Assembly: GCA_016210245.1 (NCBI GenBank)
Contig: JACQUR010000266.1
Coordinates: 1-24,825, forward strand
Origin: Chloroflexota bacterium
GTDB lineage: Bacteria > Chloroflexota > UBA6077 > JACQUR01
Length of the DNA: 24,825 bases
Direction of reading: 5' to 3'
The notes under the pieces were generated by a model. It had not been told where the DNA came from, did not search any database, and saw only the letters and a program-made list of their open reading frames with translations. The position numbers and the translations under genes were made by a program. This document shows positions 1 to 7,157 of this stretch, one piece after another; positions within the stretch are counted from its first letter, which is position 1; every line of letters begins with the position of its first letter.

Positions 1-44
1 GTGGCGACGCCGAACGCCAACCAGCGCGAGCTCAGTGGAGACAC
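1..44 (-). CDS. MFS transporter, 5' end only (third paralogue, divergent)
   Basis: Read on the minus strand, the first 44 bases start with a GTG (42-44) and encode an N-terminus containing SSRWLAFGVA. The complement of bases 1-33 matches the start of the MFS gene at about 209-241 at 32 of 33 positions by eye. This is therefore the beginning of a third member of the same transporter family, pointing left out of the window. Only about 14 codons are visible. The start codon is inferred because no clear ribosome binding site precedes it; a heptad repeat lies directly upstream. A short inverted copy of the neighbouring gene, rather than a whole gene, remains possible. Confidence 0.55.
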   Translation of the reverse strand, partial: MSPLSSRWLAFGVA

Positions 45-47
45 GGA

Positions 48-168
48 GATTGCAGATTTGAGATTTGAGAGTGCAGAGTGAGGGGAGTGCAGGTTTGAGA
101 TTTGAGAGTGCAGATTCACTCGGCACTCTCAACTCTCAAATCTCAAATCTCAAATCTGCACTCGCTGA
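48..168. repeat. Heptad tandem/inverted repeat, ATTTGAG-type units
   Basis: The spacer between the divergent transporter genes is built from 7-bp units (ATTTGAG, AGTGCAG, AGTTGAG and variants). They read in one orientation from about 50 to 115 and in the reverse complement from about 124 to 164, so the transcript could fold into a long imperfect hairpin. An upstream in-frame start at 65 would translate the repeat as a low-complexity N-terminus, so it was not used as the transporter start. This element has the same architecture as other repeats in this window but a different unit sequence. Confidence 0.85.
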
Positions 169-169
169 G

Positions 170-1399
170 ATGCTGTTCTCTCACGCCGACGGGCGGCGGG
201 CCTCCGGAGCGAGTTCGCGCTGGTTGGCGTTCGGCGTCGCCACGGCGCTGTACGTGATGTTCGGCGTCGTCAACAGTTCGGTCGCGCCCCTGATCGTGCC
301 GGTCAGCCAGGAACTGCGCATCTCGGCCGCCGAGATGGGCGCTGTGCTCGGCGCCTGGCAACTCGTCTACGTTGGCACGTCCTACTTCGTGGGGCTGGGC
401 CTCGACCGCTTCGGCATGCGGCGCTCGATCGCGGCCGGCATGCTGCTGATCGCCGCCTCGGCGGCGCTGCGCGGCCTGGCCCAGGACTTCGCCACCCTCC
501 TGGCCGCGGTGGCCCTGTTCGGTGTCGGTGGCCCCACCCTCTCCATCGGCATGCCGAAGCTGGTGGCCGGGCTGTTCGGCGAGCGCGAGCGACCGACGCC
601 GCTCGGCATCGGGATCTCGGCGCCGTTCGTCGGCACGATGCTCGCCTTCGGCCTGACCAACAGCGTGCTGGTGCCGCTCGCCGGGAGCTGGCGAGGCGTC
701 ATGTTCCTCGACGGCGCCATCGTGCTGGGGCTCACTGTGGTCTGGTGGCAGGTTGGGCCGCGCGACGCGCCCGCCGCTGCCCGCAAGGCGAGCGCCGACG
801 GGCCGGCGAGTGAGCGGATGGGACTGCGCGAGCTGCTGCGCCTGCGGAACGTGGCGATCGCCGTGAGCGGCGCGGCGCTGCTCTTCACCGTGGGGCACGG
901 TGGGAACAACTGGATAGCGCGCATGCTGCAAGGCCACCACTACAGCGCCGTAGAAGCCGGCTACTGGGCGGCCGCGGCCAACGGCCTGAGCGCGCTGGGG
1001 GTGCTGACCATCCCCCGCCTGGTGCCGGCGGGCCGACGCCGCTTCGTGCTCGCGGGGCTCGTGACCACGCTGAGCGCGGGGGTGCTTGGCCTGGCGGTGC
1101 TGGACGGGCTGCCGCTGGCGCTGGCGGTGCTGGCCTTTGGCGCCGCCCGCACCGCCCCGACCGGGCTGTTCTTCCTGGTGCTGATGGACACGCCAGGGGT
1201 CGGCAGCCGCCACATTGGCGCGGTCGGAGGCGCGTTCTACGCCGTGGCCGAGGTGGGCGGCTTCGGCGGCCCCTTCATCATCGGCGCGCTGCTGGACCAG
1301 TTCGGGAGTTTCGTGCCCGGCGTCGGCGTGTTGGCCGCGCTGGGGCTGCTGCTGGCAACGATGGTCGCGTTCCTGAAGGAGCCGCGCCCATCACGTTGA
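170..1399 (+). CDS. MFS transporter (NarK/CynX-like major facilitator)
   Basis: This is a 409-residue inner-membrane transporter of the major facilitator superfamily; the substrate is unknown. It shows about twelve hydrophobic segments in two halves. A short basic loop after helix 2, GLDRFGMRRS, matches the family's conserved loop (G-x-x-x-D-R-x-G-R-R type). A longer hydrophilic loop separates the halves near residues 200-230. The ATG at 170 is chosen because it lies just past the repeat and gives the same length and gapless alignment as the paralogue at 1974-3203. No strong Shine-Dalgarno is visible. A perfect 28-bp palindrome follows the stop. Nothing nearby indicates what is transported. 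Family assignment is secure; function is not. Confidence 0.85.
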   Translation: MLFSHADGRRASGASSRWLAFGVATALYVMFGVVNSSVAPLIVPVSQELRISAAEMGAVLGAWQLVYVGTSYFVGLGLDRFGMRRSIAAGMLLIAASAALRGLAQDFATLLAAVALFGVGGPTLSIGMPKLVAGLFGERERPTPLGIGISAPFVGTMLAFGLTNSVLVPLAGSWRGVMFLDGAIVLGLTVVWWQVGPRDAPAAARKASADGPASERMGLRELLRLRNVAIAVSGAALLFTVGHGGNNWIARMLQGHHYSAVEAGYWAAAANGLSALGVLTIPRLVPAGRRRFVLAGLVTTLSAGVLGLAVLDGLPLALAVLAFGAARTAPTGLFFLVLMDTPGVGSRHIGAVGGAFYAVAEVGGFGGPFIIGALLDQFGSFVPGVGVLAALGLLLATMVAFLKEPRPSR

Positions 1400-1441
1400 C
1401 AGTTTACTGGTTTGTTGCTTCTGAATCGCCGGACAGGCTGT

Positions 1442-1505
1442 CTGTCCGAGCCGCGACCGTGAGGGAGCGCGGACCTCCGCTCCCTCACGGTCGCGGCTCG
1501 GACAG
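1442..1505. repeat. Perfect 28-bp inverted repeat (hairpin)
   Basis: Arms 1442-1469 and 1478-1505 are exact reverse complements, separated by an 8-base loop (CGGACCTC). A short extra GGACAG/CTGTCC-type repeat precedes it. It begins about 40 bases after the first transporter stop and ends about 65 bases before the next gene. There is no T-run, so it is not a classical intrinsic terminator. It may be a dispersed palindromic element or an mRNA end-protecting hairpin. Confidence 0.9.
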
Positions 1506-1571
1506 TATCACAGCGCACTACTCCCGAGGTGTAGAATCCAGACACGTCTTCTGCGAATGACCGGGTAAGAC

Positions 1572-1913
1572 ATGGATGCGAGCAAGCTCCAGAAGAAGCG
1601 CGGCGCTACGCAGAGAAAGCTGCTCCACGGGCTGCTCCAACGTCAGGGCCTCAAGGAAGGTGACTATGCCCTGTTTTTCGTCACCGGAGAGGGGGAGTTC
1701 CTGCCAGTCGGCACACCCGATGACCCGGTCGAGGAATCGAGCGGTTACGTTCTGGACAAGCAGGGGCATGTCTTCTCCTTCTGGTTTGGCTGGGACCCCG
1801 TCAAGAAGGAAGCCGGCCTTACCGAGTGGCAAGAGGTCCGGCCAGAGCCGCACTGGCTGGGCAGTGCCGAGTATCGCCGCGCCCGGGAACAAGTGGGTCT
1901 CCCGCCTACGTAG
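1572..1913 (+). CDS. Hypothetical protein, 113 aa
   Basis: This encodes a small soluble protein with no signal peptide or membrane segment. It has a basic, probably helical N-terminus (residues 1-25), then an acidic and aromatic region with the phrases ALFFVTGEGEFLP and GYVLDKQGHVFSFWFGWD. These look like a compact beta-rich domain. I do not recognise the family and assign no function. The ATG at 1572 is preceded only by a weak GGGTAAG. The gene sits between two tandem transporter paralogues, so it was either caught in the duplication or inserted afterwards. Codon usage is GC-rich and normal for the window, which supports a real gene. Confidence 0.65.
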   Translation: MDASKLQKKRGATQRKLLHGLLQRQGLKEGDYALFFVTGEGEFLPVGTPDDPVEESSGYVLDKQGHVFSFWFGWDPVKKEAGLTEWQEVRPEPHWLGSAEYRRAREQVGLPPT

Positions 1914-1973
1914 GGCTGCTCCCTTACCGCACTGGGGGGACCCTTGCCGACGGGGCGGCCGGTGCGTGATAGG

Positions 1974-3203
1974 GTGAGCGCTGAGGGAACGGTCTCCCAC
2001 CCCACCGGGCGGCGGAGCGGGCGCTGGCTGACCTTCGGCGTCGCCACGGCGCTGTATGCCGGGTTCGGTGTGGCCATCGGCTCCGTCGCGCCCTTCATCG
2101 CGCCCATCAGCCAGGACTTGCGCATCTCGGCCGGCGAGATGGGCGCCATCCTTGGAGCCTGGCAGATCGTCTACCTCGGCACGTCCTACTTCGTGGGCCT
2201 GGGCCTCGACCGCTTCGGCATGCGGCGCACCATCGCGGCTGGCATGCTCGTGATCGCCGCCTCGCTCGCGTTTCGCGGCCTGGCCCAGGACTTCGGCACG
2301 TTCCTGGCCTCGGTGGCGCTCTTCGGCGTGGGCGGCCCCGTGCTCTCGATCGGCATGCCCAAGCTGGTCGCCACGCTCTTCGGCGAGCGAGAGCGGGCCA
2401 CGCCGCTCGGCATCGGCATCGCCGCGCCCTTCGCGGGCCAGGTGATCGTCTTCGGTCTGAGCAACAGCGTCCTGCTGCCGCTCGCCGGCAGTTGGCGGGG
2501 AGTGATGTTCATCTACGGTGCCGCCGTGGTGGCGCTGACCCTGGTCTGGTGGCGGGTTGGGCCACGGGAGGCGGCGGGCGCGTCCCGCAGGGCGAGCGCT
2601 GGCGGGCCAGCGGGTGAGCGCGCGCGGCTGCTCGACCTGCTCCGCCTGCGCAACGTGGCCATCGCCGTGAGCGGCGCCGCGATGCTGTTCGCCATCGGCC
2701 ACGGCGGGAACAACTGGATCGCGCGCATGCTCCAGACCCACGCCTACGACGCCGTGGGGGCCGGGTACTGGGCCGCGTTCTCCAACAGTCTGAGCGCGCT
2801 GGGGGTGGTCACCATCCCCCGCCTGGTGCCGGCCGGCCGACGCCGCTTCGTGCTCGCGGGGCTGGTGGCCACGCTGAGCGCGGGGGTGCTGGGCCTGGCC
2901 GTGCTGGACGGGCTGCCACTCGTGCTGGCGGTGCTGGCCTTCGGCTCCGCCCGCACCGCCCCCATGGCGCTGCTCTTCCTGGTGTTGATCGACACCCCGG
3001 GAGTAGGCGGCCGCTACATCGGCACGGTGGGCGGCGCCTACTACGCCATTGCCGAAGTGGGCGGCTTCGCCGGCCCCTTCGTGATCGGGCTGCTGCTCGA
3101 CCACTCCGGGAGCTTCGTGCCCGGCGTCGGCGTGTTGGCCGCGCTGGGGCTGCTGCTGGCGGTGATGGTGGCGTTCCTCCAGGAGCCCCGGCCCGCGCGT
3201 TGA
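1974..3203 (+). CDS. MFS transporter, tandem paralogue
   Basis: This is the second complete member of the local MFS family: 409 residues, aligning without gaps to the 170-1399 product. It keeps the same landmark segments, including GLDRFGMRR, LFGERER, HGGNNWIARML and the SFVPGVGVLAALGLLL-like last helix. Most differences are conservative, as in a gene duplication that has diverged. The GTG at 1974 is chosen because it matches the paralogue's length. A GTG at 1962 or a TTG at 1944 (with GGGGGGA just upstream) would add 4 or 10 residues. The substrate is unknown. The gene converges on the minus-strand pair at 3397-4316. Confidence 0.85.
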   Translation: MSAEGTVSHPTGRRSGRWLTFGVATALYAGFGVAIGSVAPFIAPISQDLRISAGEMGAILGAWQIVYLGTSYFVGLGLDRFGMRRTIAAGMLVIAASLAFRGLAQDFGTFLASVALFGVGGPVLSIGMPKLVATLFGERERATPLGIGIAAPFAGQVIVFGLSNSVLLPLAGSWRGVMFIYGAAVVALTLVWWRVGPREAAGASRRASAGGPAGERARLLDLLRLRNVAIAVSGAAMLFAIGHGGNNWIARMLQTHAYDAVGAGYWAAFSNSLSALGVVTIPRLVPAGRRRFVLAGLVATLSAGVLGLAVLDGLPLVLAVLAFGSARTAPMALLFLVLIDTPGVGGRYIGTVGGAYYAIAEVGGFAGPFVIGLLLDHSGSFVPGVGVLAALGLLLAVMVAFLQEPRPAR

Positions 3204-3295
3204 CGGCCTGCAACGTCGCGCATCCGCGTCGACGTAGTCCGACTCGCTGATCGAGCCCCAGGGCCTGGTGCTGACCTCGGCCGTTTGTCCTCCCA

Positions 3296-3347
3296 CGAAC
3301 AACAAGAAAGCCGCCGAGCCTGGACTGTGGAGGTCCAGGTCGGCGGC
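3296..3347 (-). terminator. Intrinsic terminator for the minus-strand gene pair
   Basis: Arms 3310-3325 (one bulged G at 3318) and 3333-3347 pair as 8 + 7 bp around the loop TGTGGAG. On the minus strand the stem is followed by a T-rich stretch (TTTCTTGTTGTT, about 3298-3309). This suits rho-independent termination of the gene ending at 3397. On the plus strand it could also act weakly after the transporter ending at 3203. Confidence 0.65.
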
Positions 3348-3396
3348 AGAACAGCCAGGCTGCTGTAAGGAAGTCCAGGGCAACGCTACCTGAGCG

Positions 3397-3630
3397 TCAA
3401 GCTCGGGAAACCTGCGTCTCCTCCTTGACCGGTTCAAACCGGATGCCATGATCGCCTGGGTAAGGAGCGCGATGATCGTTATGGCCCAGCCAAATCGGCA
3501 TCGGGATCCCGCGCGGAAAGGCATCGCAGGTGCGGTCCTTCCCCGACTGCCGCAAATGCCGGCAGAAGGAGCAGACCGGGCTATAGCGGGGAATCTCATG
3601 TCCGCGGTCAATCGTAATCGAGCGTGCCAT
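3397..3630 (-). CDS. Small Cys-containing protein, 77 aa
   Basis: The protein has a CxxC pair (Cys20, Cys23), a third Cys at 35 and several histidines (50, 53, 61), then the phrases CDAFPRGIP and YPGDHGI. The pattern suggests a small metal-binding knuckle, but the fourth ligand is not certain. As I recall, similar small proteins occur beside phage or mobile-element genes; this is memory, not a search. The ATG at 3630 is supported by GGGAGG eight bases upstream. The start lies 2 bases beyond the stop of the gene at 3633-4316, so the two are almost certainly co-transcribed. Function unknown. Confidence 0.7.
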   Translation of the reverse strand: MARSITIDRGHEIPRYSPVCSFCRHLRQSGKDRTCDAFPRGIPMPIWLGHNDHRAPYPGDHGIRFEPVKEETQVSRA

Positions 3631-3632
3631 AC

Positions 3633-4316
3633 TCAAGCCTCCCGCCGGTATTGTAACCCAAGCTCGTTGGCCACGCGGAGCCAAACCTCGTGGTAGTGGC
3701 GGGCAGTCGCCTCGGCTGGCGTTAGACTCCCAGTCCGGATCGCTTCCAAGAACTCCGCCTGCACTGCCTGATCGTGCCGGCTGAAGGCAGGCTCCAGCAC
3801 CGTGTGGAAGTACTGTGCATTCCAGCCCGTGGACGGGCGTCGCATGGAGTGGCGCCACACAGGCGTCACGGCTCGGATCTCTGCGACTTGCGCCCTCGTC
3901 GCCAGTTCCAGGTCACTCAAGGAAAAGGAGTTCCCTTGTGCCCGCGGGTCACCTGTGGGATAGCTCAATCCGCGCGGGTGGTTGTGGGTCAGGACCGTAT
4001 CGCGCAAATGGGCGATATCGGCAGAAGTAAAACTCACCTCGTACTGGCCTCCTGACCTGGACAAAACAAGAGTACCGTTCTGGTCGAAGGCGTGTGCAGA
4101 TTCAGTTGGATTCGAGCGAATCTTGTCCTCCAGGGCACGAACCACCTGCTCCAACGGCACTCCTCCCCCACCGCCAGGGCTGCGTAACGCCGTCGTCCAC
4201 CACCGGTGCATCTCCTCGCGCCCCAGAACACTGGTCAGGCTCCGCGTATACCGCATCGTCCCCCAGCGCCGATCGCGCTCGCGCCCGACGAAGTCCTCCA
4301 GTCTGACAGCGCCCAA
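3633..4316 (-). CDS. JAB/MPN-like (HxHP…S..D) protein, probably phage- or toxin-related
   Basis: The central region carries THNHPRG (His111, His113, Pro114), followed by SFSLSDLE (Ser132/134, Asp135). This resembles the zinc-binding H-x-H-P…S-x-x-D signature of JAB1/MPN (JAMM) metallopeptidases, with a longer insertion than usual. The N-terminal part (LEDFVGRERDRRWGT) and the C-terminal helical tail are not assigned. Readable sequence continues upstream of the TTG at 4316 to a stop at about 4380. The gene may thus be the 3' remnant of a longer phage-head-type or polymorphic-toxin gene; an ATG at 4256 is an alternative start. It forms an operon with the small Cys protein. The annotated domain is a motif-level inference. 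Confidence 0.6.
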   Translation of the reverse strand: MGAVRLEDFVGRERDRRWGTMRYTRSLTSVLGREEMHRWWTTALRSPGGGGGVPLEQVVRALEDKIRSNPTESAHAFDQNGTLVLSRSGGQYEVSFTSADIAHLRDTVLTHNHPRGLSYPTGDPRAQGNSFSLSDLELATRAQVAEIRAVTPVWRHSMRRPSTGWNAQYFHTVLEPAFSRHDQAVQAEFLEAIRTGSLTPAEATARHYHEVWLRVANELGLQYRREA

Positions 4317-4562
4317 CTGGTGCGCCGCGAAGGCCGCCGGGCCAGGGACCTGCCGCTGTTTGCTCCGTCGGCAGCTTCGCTAAGAGCTCCGGCCCGCGTG
4401 GGCACCTCCACCCGCGTCTCGGGTACCGCCTTGAACCCTAGCTCGGCCGAGGTCCTGGTCACCGGCACCATCGGGCAGCGCCCGCGCGGGTGGTCGTCGA
4501 GCCGCTCGTCCAGGCTGTGCAGCGTGCCGTGCATCGCCCGGCACCGCGCACGGAGACAGCGC
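4317..4562. other. Intergenic stretch without a recognised gene
   Basis: This 246-base spacer lies between two minus-strand genes. The frame of the downstream JAB-like gene remains open to about 4380 and could hold missing N-terminal sequence. The rest shows no convincing gene, hairpin or promoter. It is consistent with an accessory segment having joined the metabolic genes here. Confidence 0.4.
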
Positions 4563-6056
4563 TCAGCACCACGGCCGCTCGGCCGCTGCGTTGCGGCCTG
4601 CGATCTCGCCGCCGACGAAGCACTCGGTCAGGTTGCCGGCCAGCAGGTAGAGGTGGCCGAAGAGCGACCCCATCTCACCCGCCTTGTAGAGCCGGAGGAT
4701 GGGCTGGCCGTAGGGGTCGAGGACTTGCTGGCGGGCGTTGTGGACCGGCCCGCCCTGGGTGTTGGTGATGACCGGCCAGGCGGCGATGCAGTAGAAGGGC
4801 GGGGTTTTGACCGGCACCATCGTGCCCACCGGCCGACGGTAGTCGCGGTCGCGGCCCAGACGGCAGTTGGCGTTCCAGCGCTCGACGGTCTCGAGCAGCG
4901 TCTCCCCGGGGATGCCCAGCCCCTCGGACAGCTCCTCCAGCGTGTCGGCGCGGGTGATATACCCCCGCTCCACCTCGGCCAGGTTGTCCTCGCTCCACTC
5001 AAGGGAGTAGCGGTCGTCGTTGATCTTCGGGTGGGCGATCGGCCCCAGCCTGCGCCCCTCTTCGTCGAACACCAGGTAGCAGGGGATGCGCGGGTAATCC
5101 TGGATATCCGGATCGTAGTACTCCAGGGCCCGGATCCCGGTGTCCTGCGGCGCGGGCGGGTACTCGTCCATGAAGCGACGGCCGAAGCGGTCGACCGCGA
5201 TCCAGGGCATCCTGCGGTTCTCCTCGCGGTAGCCCTCGAAGCTGTGGCGGATCGCGATGGGCAGGTCTGGGACCTGGAACCCGTAGCCGCCGTGCAGGTG
5301 CCACATGTGCCACAGCGCGGCGCCAGCTTTCTGGGCCATCAGGATGCCATCGCCGGTGTGGCCCAGGGGACTCATCGCCACCGTGCGCTGGATCTGCAGG
5401 TAGTGGCTGCGCAATCGCTGGTTGTGTTCGAACCCGCCAGTACACAGCACGACGGCCCGGCGCGCCAGCACGTTCAGCCGCTGCCCCTCGATCTCGACCA
5501 CCAGGCCGACGACCGCGCCGTTCCCGTCGGTGACGAGGTCGCGCACCGGCGCGTTGCAGCACACCTCGATCTGCGGGCGGCGGTTCACCTGCTCGGCCAG
5601 GACCCAGAAGAGGGTGCCCCCGGCCTTGATCCCCTTGGCCCAGGGGAAGCCCTTGTACGTCTCGTTGCGCGTCACGCGCACGGCGAACATCTGGTCGGCG
5701 CCAGGGAAGGGGTAGGTGGCCCCGCGTCGACTCACCACGGTCTCGAACCCAACCTCGCCCGCGAGCCGCGCCAGCGTGCCGGGGAACTCCACCATGCCCC
5801 GGGCGAAGGTCTCCAGCACCTCCCGGTCCGTGGCGTCGGCGCAGGTGCGCTCGAGATAGGCCAGCGTCGGCTCGTACTCGGTCCCCACCGCGCAGGACCC
5901 GCCCGAGAGCATCGAGTTCCCGCCAAAGTGGGCCATCTTCTCGAAGATGGCCACCCGCGCGCCCGCGTCGTGGGCGGTGATCGCCGCCATCCCGCCCGCG
6001 TAGCCATACCCAGCCACCACCACATCGTACTCGAGGTCCCACCGCTCCGGTACCAT
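4563..6056 (-). CDS. FAD-dependent oxidoreductase (fumarate reductase/3-ketosteroid dehydrogenase-like flavoprotein)
   Basis: This is a 497-residue cytoplasmic flavoprotein of the FAD_binding_2 family (fumarate reductase, KstD and urocanate reductase relatives). Residues 10-40 form the dinucleotide-binding strand-loop-helix (DVVVAGYGYAGGMAA, with the acidic strand end IFEK). GGNSMLSGG follows near residue 45, as in the family. The C-terminal GEMGSLFGHLYLLAGN…GGEIAGRNAA segment is the second FAD contact. The substrate cannot be read from the sequence. The ATG at 6056 is supported by TGAGGAGGG just upstream. The gene follows an SDR gene on the same strand, separated by a heptad repeat, so the two may act in one oxidative pathway. 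Confidence 0.85.
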   Translation of the reverse strand: MVPERWDLEYDVVVAGYGYAGGMAAITAHDAGARVAIFEKMAHFGGNSMLSGGSCAVGTEYEPTLAYLERTCADATDREVLETFARGMVEFPGTLARLAGEVGFETVVSRRGATYPFPGADQMFAVRVTRNETYKGFPWAKGIKAGGTLFWVLAEQVNRRPQIEVCCNAPVRDLVTDGNGAVVGLVVEIEGQRLNVLARRAVVLCTGGFEHNQRLRSHYLQIQRTVAMSPLGHTGDGILMAQKAGAALWHMWHLHGGYGFQVPDLPIAIRHSFEGYREENRRMPWIAVDRFGRRFMDEYPPAPQDTGIRALEYYDPDIQDYPRIPCYLVFDEEGRRLGPIAHPKINDDRYSLEWSEDNLAEVERGYITRADTLEELSEGLGIPGETLLETVERWNANCRLGRDRDYRRPVGTMVPVKTPPFYCIAAWPVITNTQGGPVHNARQQVLDPYGQPILRLYKAGEMGSLFGHLYLLAGNLTECFVGGEIAGRNAAAERPWC

Positions 6057-6067
6057 CTTACCCTCCT

Positions 6068-6198
6068 CAGTGCTGAGTGCTGAGTGCTGAGTGCTGAGTG
6101 CTGAGTGCTGAGTCCTGAGTCCTGAGTCCTGAGTAAGGCCCGGCTCCGTCCCACTCAGGACTCAGCACTCAGCACTCAGCACTCAGCCTCAGCACTCC
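6068..6198. repeat. Heptad tandem/inverted repeat, GTGCTGA units
   Basis: Six GTGCTGA units (6070-6111) and three GTCCTGA units (6112-6132) are followed, after a loop of about 18 bases, by the reverse-complement units ACTCAGG (6153-6159) and four ACTCAGC (6160-6187), then a partial unit. It fills the gap between the SDR stop and the oxidoreductase start, ending just before the oxidoreductase ribosome binding site. Two related copies occur at 11459-11533 and 12160-12221. The structure could form a long hairpin in the mRNA. Confidence 0.95.
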
Positions 6199-6200
6199 GT

Positions 6201-6971
6201 CTAGTGCATGTTCAGTCCGCCGTCGATCACGATGGTCTGGCCGGTGATGAACTCGGCCTCGTCCGAGGCCAGGAAGACCAGCGCGCCGACGATGTCGTCG
6301 GGCACCTGCACGCGCTTGATGGTGCGAAGCTGAAGGGGCGCCTCGAACTCGGCCTGGGTCTGGACCTCGCGCGCGGTCGCGCTGGCGGTCAGGCCCGGGG
6401 CGAGGGCGTTGACGGTGATATTGTACTGGCCGACCTCGCGCGCCAGGGCGCGGGTGAAGGCGACCACCGCCCCTTTGGACGACACGTAGTGCAGGAAGCC
6501 CGGCGTGCCCGCGAACACCGTGCCGGAGGAGATGTTGATGATCCGGCCGTGGCCGCTCTCCTTCAAGTGGGGGAAGGCAGCCCGGGCGCACAGGAACAGC
6601 CCCTTGACGTTGACCGCCAGGGTGCGGTCCCAGTCCTTCGGCTCGATCTCGTAGAAAGGACGCTTGGGCAGGAGGACCGTGTACAGGCCGGCGTTGTTGA
6701 CCAGGATGTCCAGCCGGCCGAAGCGCTCGACCACCCGCCGCACCATCGCCTCCACGCTGGCCAGGTCGGTCACGTCCACGTGCAGCCCCAGCGCCTGCCC
6801 GCCCTCGGCTTGCAGCTTCGCGGCGTGGGCCTCGGCCGCCGCGCCGTCGACGTCCACCGCCGCCACCGCCGCGCCCTCGCGCGCCAGCCGCTCGGCGTAG
6901 ACTGCGCCAATGCCCTTGCCGCCGCCGGTGACCACCGCCACCCGGCCGGCCAACCGTCCGTTCCCAGCCAC
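6201..6971 (-). CDS. Short-chain dehydrogenase/reductase (SDR, FabG-like)
   Basis: This is a 256-residue classical SDR, an NAD(P)-dependent oxidoreductase acting on an alcohol or ketone of unknown identity. It shows the cofactor glycine motif TGGGKGIG (15-22), NNAG (92-95), and catalytic Ser149, Tyr162 and Lys166 (YVSSK). The acidic residue after strand 2 (Asp40) favours NAD over NADP. The C-terminal ITGQTIVIDGG is typical. The GTG start at 6971 has a strong GGAGGT five to six bases upstream. The length matches the family. It is probably co-transcribed with the downstream flavoprotein. Confidence 0.93.
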   Translation of the reverse strand: MAGNGRLAGRVAVVTGGGKGIGAVYAERLAREGAAVAAVDVDGAAAEAHAAKLQAEGGQALGLHVDVTDLASVEAMVRRVVERFGRLDILVNNAGLYTVLLPKRPFYEIEPKDWDRTLAVNVKGLFLCARAAFPHLKESGHGRIINISSGTVFAGTPGFLHYVSSKGAVVAFTRALAREVGQYNITVNALAPGLTASATAREVQTQAEFEAPLQLRTIKRVQVPDDIVGALVFLASDEAEFITGQTIVIDGGLNMH

Positions 6972-7080
6972 CTCTCACCTCCGTCAGATGCCGGGGCGAG
7001 TCCGTTGCCGCCCCGCAGTGGCGACATGATAGCGAAGAGGCCGCGTGGCCGCTATCCGGCCCTCAGAGCGGCTCTCCAAA

Positions 7081-7138
7081 CCGCCGCGACGCAGAGTCCT
7101 CCAGACAAGGGATTCTCCGCGTCTCTGCGTCTCGGCGG
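7081..7138. repeat. Inverted repeat with 8-bp (AGACGCAG) periodicity
   Basis: Arms 7081-7096 and 7123-7138 are complementary over 16 bp with one mismatch, enclosing a 26-base loop. On the minus strand the right arm reads as AGACGCAG-type units repeated every 8 bases. It lies between the patatin-like gene and the SDR gene, both on the minus strand. It resembles the heptad elements in style, but the period is 8. Confidence 0.75.
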
Positions 7139-7157
7139 TGAGTCTTGAAAGGCGCTC

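Noticed and set aside
1518..3611. Very long minus-strand open frame of nearly 700 codons
   Set aside because: It is antisense to the small gene and the second transporter, with low-complexity His/Gln/Arg-rich translation typical of a GC-rich shadow frame.
4206..6083. Long plus-strand open frame over the flavoprotein gene
   Set aside because: The opposite strand encodes a full FAD-binding protein with correct motifs; the plus-strand read has no recognisable domain.
6068..6198. Possible CRISPR array from regular short repeats
   Set aside because: The unit is only 7 bp, has no spacers, and is arranged as an inverted repeat; no cas genes nearby.
7081..7138. Intrinsic terminator after the SDR gene's upstream neighbour
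   Set aside because: No T-run on either strand and the loop is 26 bases; it fits a dispersed repeat better.
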